Assembly (NCBI GenBank): GCA_030619095.1
Contig: JAUXCB010000132.1
Coordinates: 1 to 5,244 of the forward strand
Source: Verrucomicrobiota bacterium
GTDB taxonomy: Bacteria > Verrucomicrobiota > Kiritimatiellia > Kiritimatiellales > Tichowtungiaceae
Direction of reading: 5' to 3'
Length of the DNA stretch: 5,244 nt
This document shows positions 1 through 3,169 of this stretch, piece after piece. Numbering within the stretch: position 1 is the stretch's first letter; the number at the start of each line of letters is the position of its first letter. The notes beneath the pieces were generated by a model, which saw only the letters and a list, made by a program, of their open reading frames with translations, did no database searches and was not told where the DNA came from. The translations under genes were made by a program, and so were the position numbers.

Positions 1-2
1 AG

Positions 3-620
3 AACGGCGAGTTCACCGTTAACATCGCACTGATCGAAAACGGTCGCCCGGTCCTGGGTGTCGTCTATGCGCCGGTTTTGGGGATTGTGTATTGTGGGAC
101 GTTGGATGTAGAAGGTGGGATGTCCGAGGCGTGGAAGGCGGTGGACTGTGTCGACAAATCCGTTGATGAAGTTTTGCAGTCAGCGGTTTCACTTCCTACT
201 TCCAACCTCCAACCTCCCACAGCACAACGCGCGTTGCGCGTTGTGGCTTCTCGTTCTCATTGCAACGATGAAACCCAAGCATTCATCGCAGATTTAGAAG
301 CAAAGCACGGAGCCGTCGAGCTGGTTTCGAGCGGCAGTTCGCTCAAGCTTTGTCTGGTTGCTGAAGGGTCTGCGGATATTTATCCTCGGATTGCCCCGAC
401 GATGGAATGGGATACCGCCGCCGCGCAGGCGGTCGTTGAGGCTTCCGGGGGAAGAGTCGTCAAATACGATCCCGCCGTTCCGGCGGTATCTTACCTCTGT
501 GGGAAGTTGGACGTAGAAAGTGGAACGTCACATCTCACATCTCACATTTCACATTCAACAGAGGCTTTGTCTTATAACAAAGCCAATTTGTTGAATCCGT
601 ATTTTGTAGTAAAACGATAA
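3..620 (+). CDS. cysQ: 3'(2'),5'-bisphosphate nucleotidase CysQ, C-terminal part (5' end outside window)
   Basis: CysQ hydrolyses 3'-phosphoadenosine 5'-phosphate (PAP), the by-product of PAPS use, to AMP and phosphate, and belongs to the Mg-dependent, Li-sensitive inositol monophosphatase superfamily. The frame is open from base 3. It begins NGEFTVNIAL and continues VLGVVYAP, which in E. coli CysQ directly follows the DPLDGT metal site, so about 95 N-terminal residues are missing. Also visible are VVASRSH, SSGSSLKLCLVAEG, the second metal motif WDTAAAQAV (Asp codon at 411-413), and the C-terminal YNKANLLNPYF. The visible 205 residues are about 50 longer than the matching part of E. coli CysQ as I recall it. 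Nearly all the excess lies at three places holding heptamer-repeat insertions (94-121, 191-218, 499-554), all in frame. Catalytic motifs are intact, so the enzyme is probably functional, but this is not proven. The neighbours cysD and cysNC support the assignment. Confidence 0.93.
   Translation, partial: NGEFTVNIALIENGRPVLGVVYAPVLGIVYCGTLDVEGGMSEAWKAVDCVDKSVDEVLQSAVSLPTSNLQPPTAQRALRVVASRSHCNDETQAFIADLEAKHGAVELVSSGSSLKLCLVAEGSADIYPRIAPTMEWDTAAAQAVVEASGGRVVKYDPAVPAVSYLCGKLDVESGTSHLTSHISHSTEALSYNKANLLNPYFVVKR
94..121 (+). repeat. Heptamer array 1, GTNGGAN family, in frame inside cysQ
   Basis: Four exact-register 7-nt units are seen: GTGGGAC, then GTTGGAT, then GTAGAAG, then GTGGGAT. They encode part of GTLDVEGGM, at a spot where E. 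coli CysQ runs directly from VMYSAAEG to KAWK, so this is an extra segment of roughly six to nine residues. The same four units in the same order recur at 499-526. A 14-base core (99-112) recurs exactly at 4352-4365 in cysNC. Confidence 0.85.
191..218 (-). repeat. Heptamer array 2, GTNGGAN family in inverted orientation, in frame inside cysQ
   Basis: On the + strand four units run ACTTCCT, ACTTCCA, ACCTCCA, ACCTCCC. Read on the - strand with the register of array 1 they are GTGGGAG, GTTGGAG, GTTGGAA, GTAGGAA, so this is the same family inserted the other way round. It encodes LPTSNLQPPT just before the conserved VVASRSH strand, where this CysQ is about 16 residues longer than that of E. coli. 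A hairpin follows at 223-245. Confidence 0.8.
223..245 (+). repeat. Hairpin next to array 2 in cysQ
   Basis: A perfect 9-bp inverted repeat, CACAACGCG (223-231) and CGCGTTGTG (237-245), with a 5-nt loop. The right arm encodes the conserved RVV of RVVASRSH and is therefore ancestral coding sequence. The left arm sits in the extra segment. There is no U-tract, so it is not a terminator. Confidence 0.7.
499..554 (+). repeat. Heptamer array 3, chimeric GTNGGAN + TCACATN, in frame inside cysQ
   Basis: Eight units in unbroken 7-nt register. Four are of the GT family (GTGGGAA, GTTGGAC, GTAGAAA, GTGGAAC). A bridging GTCACAT follows, then CTCACAT twice, then TTCACAT. The encoded segment, roughly CGKLDVESG followed by a Ser/His/Thr-rich stretch, splits the C-terminal strand region, where CysQ normally passes straight to YNK..LLNP. 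This CysQ is about 28 residues longer here than E. coli CysQ. The GT block uses the same codon phase as array 1, giving the shared peptide LDVE. Confidence 0.85.
553..596 (+). repeat. Two-part hairpin next to array 3 in cysQ
   Basis: The outer stem is ATTCAACA (553-560) with TGTTGAAT (589-596). The inner stem is GGCTTTGT (563-570) with ACAAAGCC (577-584) around a 6-nt loop. That gives 16 bp in total with a small internal loop. The right arms encode the conserved NKANLLN of the CysQ C-terminus. The structure abuts the last heptamer of array 3. Confidence 0.75.
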
Positions 621-636
621 AAAAAAAGGGGGGGGG
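619..636 (+). other. Homopolymer junction A9-G9
   Basis: Nine A (619-627) followed by nine G (628-636) join the cysQ stop codon to the left end of the RAYT unit. The first two A belong to the TAA stop. The last four G belong to the terminal repeat. Such runs are prone to slippage and sequencing error, so exact length is uncertain. Confidence 0.8.
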
Positions 637-657
637 TCAGTCCCGTAATCTAGTAAT
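633..657 (+). repeat. Left terminal inverted repeat of the RAYT unit
   Basis: This 25-nt repeat begins GGGGTCAGTCCCGTAAT. Its reverse complement matches 1693-1717 with one mismatch. The GGGGTCAGTCCC part is itself a short imperfect palindrome, as in REP-like hairpins recognised by RAYT proteins. Confidence 0.85.
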
Positions 658-697
658 TTTCATTGACGCACTTTGAGAAATCACTCAATATCGAACG

Positions 698-1729
698 ATG
701 CCAAGGAAACCAAGAATTGAATTTGCGGGGGCGGTTTATCATGTGATGAGTCGCGGGAACCGTCAGGAGGCGATTTTTTTAGAGGATCGGGATCGTGAGA
801 TTTTTTTGGATACGCTGGGAGAGGCGTGTGAGCGTACCGGGTGGAGGGTTCATGCCTTCGTTTTAATGGGGAATCACTATCACTTGTTGATTGAAACTCC
901 AGAGGCAAATCTTGTGGCGGGAATGAAGTGGCTGCAGGGAACGTATACGCAACGTTTTAATACGCGGCATAAGGTTTGGGGGCATTTGTTTCAGGGTCGC
1001 TATAAGGCGTTGCTTGTGGATGCGTGCCGAGGGGATTATTTTTCGGTTCTTGGCGGTTATATCCATTTGAATCCGGCGCGAGCCCGTTTGTTTGATCTGG
1101 AGAGCGAGATGCTATCTGATTTTGTTTGGAGCAGCTATCCGCTCTATTTACATCCATCTAAGCGACCGAGCTGGCTGACGGTATCGCGGATGTTAAGGAG
1201 TTTGGGACTTTCTGATGATTTGTCGGGCCGAAGACAATATTTTCAACGGATGCAGAAGCGAGTTGGAGAGATGTTGTGCTCTGAGCGACCGTGGGATTTG
1301 GATGCGCGATGGGCGAATATACGACGCGGATGGTGTTTCGGAGCGGATGAGTTCAGAGAGGAAATGCTAGAAAAGATACAGAATTTACCGGGGGAGCGAG
1401 TTTCTTTTTCTGGAGAAGAGGTTCGGCTGCACGATGAGCAGGAGGCGGAACGACTTCTCGTTGAGGGGATGACGACGCTGGGATTAAAAGAAGATGATAT
1501 GTCTACCTTGCGTAAAGGCGCGGAAGCGAAGGCGTTGCTAGCGTGGTTAATGCGAAAACACACCGTAGTAACTAACGCATGGATTGCAGAACGCTTGCAG
1601 ATGGGGCGTCCAGACTGTTTATCGCGCTATCCGCGCAGGATTGCTGAAAGTCAGGATATGGGCGTGGTTTGGAAAAGAAAGCAACTTGAGAGATTACTAA
1701 ATTACGGGACTGACCCCGCTGGGGTTTGA
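698..1729 (+). CDS. REP-associated tyrosine transposase (Y1_Tnp/HUH family) with long C-terminal extension
   Basis: A 343-residue single-strand DNA transposase of the IS200/RAYT class. The N-terminal Y1 domain spans about residues 1-135. It opens with PRIEFAGAVYHVMSRGN and carries the HUH metal site H60-Y61-H62 in LMGNHYHLLIE. LFQGRYKALLV follows, then GGYIHLNPARA, where Y121 aligns with the catalytic Tyr of E. coli TnpA-REP (DYIYINP). The remaining 200 residues are absent from short RAYTs. Near the end, about 275-315, a stretch with an AWIAERLQMG segment resembles a helix-turn-helix, so it may bind DNA. The chosen ATG gives the normal family start MPRKPRI; no good ribosome site precedes it. 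The last codons are encoded by the right terminal repeat, and the stop lies just beyond it. The frame is intact with all catalytic residues, so it may be active. The source of REP-like single-strand handling here is inferred from family knowledge. Confidence 0.93.
   Translation: MPRKPRIEFAGAVYHVMSRGNRQEAIFLEDRDREIFLDTLGEACERTGWRVHAFVLMGNHYHLLIETPEANLVAGMKWLQGTYTQRFNTRHKVWGHLFQGRYKALLVDACRGDYFSVLGGYIHLNPARARLFDLESEMLSDFVWSSYPLYLHPSKRPSWLTVSRMLRSLGLSDDLSGRRQYFQRMQKRVGEMLCSERPWDLDARWANIRRGWCFGADEFREEMLEKIQNLPGERVSFSGEEVRLHDEQEAERLLVEGMTTLGLKEDDMSTLRKGAEAKALLAWLMRKHTVVTNAWIAERLQMGRPDCLSRYPRRIAESQDMGVVWKRKQLERLLNYGTDPAGV
1693..1717 (-). repeat. Right terminal inverted repeat of the RAYT unit
   Basis: A 25-nt repeat ending ACGGGACTGACCCC, inverted relative to 633-657 with 24 of 25 matches. 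It lies inside the transposase coding region, giving roughly the LLNYGTDP end of the protein. CCCC-GCT-GGGG at 1714-1724 can also form a small 4-bp hairpin overlapping its outer edge. Confidence 0.85.
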
Positions 1730-1735
1730 AAAATT

Positions 1736-2638
1736 ATGAGCGGATACAATTTATCGCATTTGAAGCAGTTGGAAGCGGAAAGCATCCACATTATCCGGGA
1801 GGTGGCGGCGGAATTTCAAAATCCCGTGATGCTTTATTCGATCGGGAAAGATTCGTCGGTGATGCTGCATTTGGCGCACAAGGCATTCCTGCCGGGGAAA
1901 ATCCCGTTTCCACTGATGCACGTCGATACGCAATGGAAATTTAAGGAAATGTATAAGTTTCGCACGCTGATGGCGGAAAAATATGAGGTGGACGTGAAGG
2001 TCTGGATTAATCCCGAGGGTAAGGATCAGGTTGGCCCGTTCTCACACGGGTCGGAAAAGCACACGCAGATCATGAAGACTGATGGGCTCAAGCAGGCTCT
2101 CGAGCACTATGGCTTCGATGCCGCTTTTGGCGGGGCTCGCCGCGATGAGGAGAAGAGCCGCGCCAAAGAGCGCGTCTACAGCTTCCGTAACGAATTTCAT
2201 CAGTGGGATCCGAAAAATCAGCGCCCCGAGCTTTGGAACCTCTATAACGCCAAAATCAATAAAGGTGAATCCATTCGCGTGTTCCCGCTCTCCAACTGGA
2301 CGGAGCTCGACATCTGGCTCTACCTGCTTCGCGAAGAGATTCCGATTGTTCCGCTTTACTTCGCCAAGGAACGCCCGGTCGTTGAGCGCGACGGAACGCT
2401 CATCATGGTTGACGATGATCGTATGGTATTCAAAGAGGGCGAAACCGCGATGATGAAAAAAGTGCGGTTCCGCACGCTCGGTTGTTATCCGCTGACGGGT
2501 GCGGTGGAATCCGAAGCCGAAACGGTCGAAGAGATTGTGCAGGAAATGCTCCTCACCACCACCTCCGAGCGCCAGGGCCGCGTGATCGACGGTGACAATT
2601 CATCCATGGAAGACAAAAAGAAGGATGGCTATTTTTAG
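1736..2638 (+). CDS. cysD: Sulfate adenylyltransferase subunit 2 (ATP sulfurylase small subunit)
   Basis: CysD is the catalytic subunit that adenylates sulfate with ATP to give adenosine 5'-phosphosulfate (APS), driven by GTP hydrolysis in CysN. The 300 residues are full length (E. coli CysD is about 302) and collinear throughout. Visible motifs are LEAESIHIIREVAAEF near the N-terminus, the PP-loop-type nucleotide motif SIGKDSS at 35-41, VDTQWKF around 63-69, GARRDEEKSRAKER at 133-146, FPLSNWTELDIW, LGCYPLTGAVES at 248-259, and the C-terminal STTSERQGR-like block ending KDGYF. The ATG at 1736 matches the family start. It lies 6 nt after the transposase stop with only GGGG (1721-1724) as a poor ribosome site, so the RAYT insertion may have replaced the native leader and made translation coupled. 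No heptamer insertion is seen in this gene. The partner cysNC lies downstream of the four-helix-bundle cassette. Confidence 0.97.
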   Translation: MSGYNLSHLKQLEAESIHIIREVAAEFQNPVMLYSIGKDSSVMLHLAHKAFLPGKIPFPLMHVDTQWKFKEMYKFRTLMAEKYEVDVKVWINPEGKDQVGPFSHGSEKHTQIMKTDGLKQALEHYGFDAAFGGARRDEEKSRAKERVYSFRNEFHQWDPKNQRPELWNLYNAKINKGESIRVFPLSNWTELDIWLYLLREEIPIVPLYFAKERPVVERDGTLIMVDDDRMVFKEGETAMMKKVRFRTLGCYPLTGAVESEAETVEEIVQEMLLTTTSERQGRVIDGDNSSMEDKKKDGYF

Positions 2639-2640
2639 AA

Positions 2641-2731
2641 TAGCTGATAGCGGATAGCATTTAGATTTTAGCTATGGGCTATTTTGGGAGAGCTGATTGT
2701 CGTTAGCTTGTAGCAGGTAGTATTTAGCTAA
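2641..2731 (+). repeat. Heptamer array 4, TAGCNNN family, upstream of the four-helix-bundle gene
   Basis: Thirteen 7-nt units keep one register across 91 nt. The first five are TAGCTGA, TAGCGGA, TAGCATT, TAGATTT and TAGCTAT. After a degraded middle, the last four are TAGCTTG, TAGCAGG, TAGTATT and TAGCTAA. It is the only notable content of the 127-nt cysD to four-helix-bundle gap. It also contains an 11-bp inverted repeat (2664-2674 with 2725-2735). Unit TAGCTAT recurs inside cysNC at 4378-4384. Confidence 0.85.
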
Positions 2732-2765
2732 AATCCACCAGCGAACATCTATCAACTGTAGAAAA

Positions 2766-3119
2766 ATGCGCGACTACAAAAAAATAAAAGCATGGGAGCT
2801 AGCTCATCAGGTAGCATTAAGTGTGTATCGCAGCACCGCACATTTTCCTGCATCAGAGCAGTCTGGAATCACCTCCCAGTTGAGACGCGCGGCATCTTCG
2901 GTGCCTGCGAATATTGCGGAGGGAAGTGGTCGGACTACAGATAAGGATTTTCTTCGTTTTCTGGATATCGCATTGGGATCCTTGAAAGAGACGGAGTATT
3001 TTTTGCAGTTATCGAATGATTTGAACTATTTAGACGAAACGGAATGGATGCACTTGGGCGAGCAGGTTAATGAATCGTTGAGGTGTTTGGTGGGATTCAT
3101 AAAAGCGGTACGTCCCTAG
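2766..3119 (+). CDS. Four-helix bundle protein, S23 / 23S rRNA intervening-sequence family
   Basis: A 117-residue protein, the usual length of the family (TIGR02436/PF05635 type), predicted all-helical and cytoplasmic. Hallmarks are YKKIKAWELAHQVAL at the start, then FPASEQSGITSQLRRA, then the signature SVPANIAEGSGR at about 45-56, and DFLRFLDIALGSLKETE at about 61-77. Biochemical function is not established. Members are encoded in intervening sequences of some 23S rRNA genes. Relatives include Avd, the accessory protein of diversity-generating retroelements, which binds nucleic acid and partners with reverse transcriptase. The ATG start fits the family; the ribosome site is weak. It lies between cysD and cysNC with no metabolic reason to be there, flanked by heptamer arrays of a family also found inside cysNC. 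The region looks AT-richer than the cys genes, hinting at separate origin. No reverse transcriptase is visible in the window. Confidence 0.92.
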   Translation: MRDYKKIKAWELAHQVALSVYRSTAHFPASEQSGITSQLRRAASSVPANIAEGSGRTTDKDFLRFLDIALGSLKETEYFLQLSNDLNYLDETEWMHLGEQVNESLRCLVGFIKAVRP

Positions 3120-3120
3120 C

Positions 3121-3155
3121 AGACCTATAAGCCATCATCTACAAGCTATAATCTA
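3121..3155 (-). repeat. Heptamer array 5, TAGNNNN family in inverted orientation, downstream of the four-helix-bundle gene
   Basis: Five units in register on the + strand: AGACCTA, TAAGCCA, TCATCTA, CAAGCTA, TAATCTA. On the - strand they read TAGATTA, TAGCTTG, TAGATGA, TGGCTTA, TAGGTCT. TAGCTTG is identical to a unit of the upstream array, so the gene sits between arrays of opposite orientation. Confidence 0.75.
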
Positions 3156-3158
3156 ATT

Positions 3159-3164
3159 GAAGGA
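3159..3164 (+). promoter_or_regulatory. Ribosome binding site of cysNC
   Basis: GAAGGA lies 5 nt before the ATG at 3170 and fixes that start. It is the clearest Shine-Dalgarno match of the genes whose starts are in the window and lies immediately outside the last heptamer of the downstream array, so the cassette spared it. Confidence 0.75.
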
Positions 3165-3169
3165 ATGTA

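Larger units (their letters stand above)
633..1717 (+). mobile_element. RAYT (REP-associated tyrosine transposase) unit with terminal inverted repeats
   Basis: About 1.1 kb containing a single Y1/HUH transposase gene bounded by 25-nt inverted repeats matching at 24 of 25 positions. It sits between the cysQ stop and the cysD start in the operon direction. No target-site duplication is seen, as expected for Y1 enzymes, which act on single strands. The unit ends 18 nt before the cysD start codon. Exact outer limits are uncertain because G-rich bases lie beyond both repeats (628-632 and 1721-1724). Confidence 0.8.
2641..3155 (+). mobile_element. Putative four-helix-bundle (S23-type) cassette flanked by inverted heptamer arrays
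   Basis: A block of about 515 bp separates cysD from cysNC, genes that usually adjoin. It consists of a 13-unit TAGCNNN array, the small four-helix-bundle gene, and a 5-unit array of the same family in opposite orientation. A perfect 10-bp inverted repeat, TAGCTTG+TAG at 2704-2713 and its complement at 3139-3148, brackets the gene. The block starts 2 nt after the cysD stop and ends just before the cysNC ribosome site, so it fills the intergenic space without damage to either gene. Calling it mobile is inference from this layout and from the S23 family's known presence in inserted sequences of 23S rRNA. Confidence 0.55.

Noticed and set aside
94..218. cysQ as a pseudogene broken by repeat insertions
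   Set aside because: The frame stays open to the normal C-terminus, and all visible CysQ motifs including WDTAA are intact.
672..688. Small inverted repeat TTGAG/CTCAA just upstream of the transposase start as an operator
   Set aside because: A 5-bp stem is expected by chance at this AT content, and nothing else supports it.
663..691. Promoter for the transposase (TTGACG, 17-nt gap, CAATAT)
   Set aside because: The -10 box matches only three of six consensus bases and would start transcription at about the ATG; too weak to list.
2641..2731. CRISPR array or diversity-generating retroelement template/variable repeat
   Set aside because: Units are 7 nt with no spacers, and no Cas gene or reverse transcriptase is present. 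The link to Avd is by protein family only.
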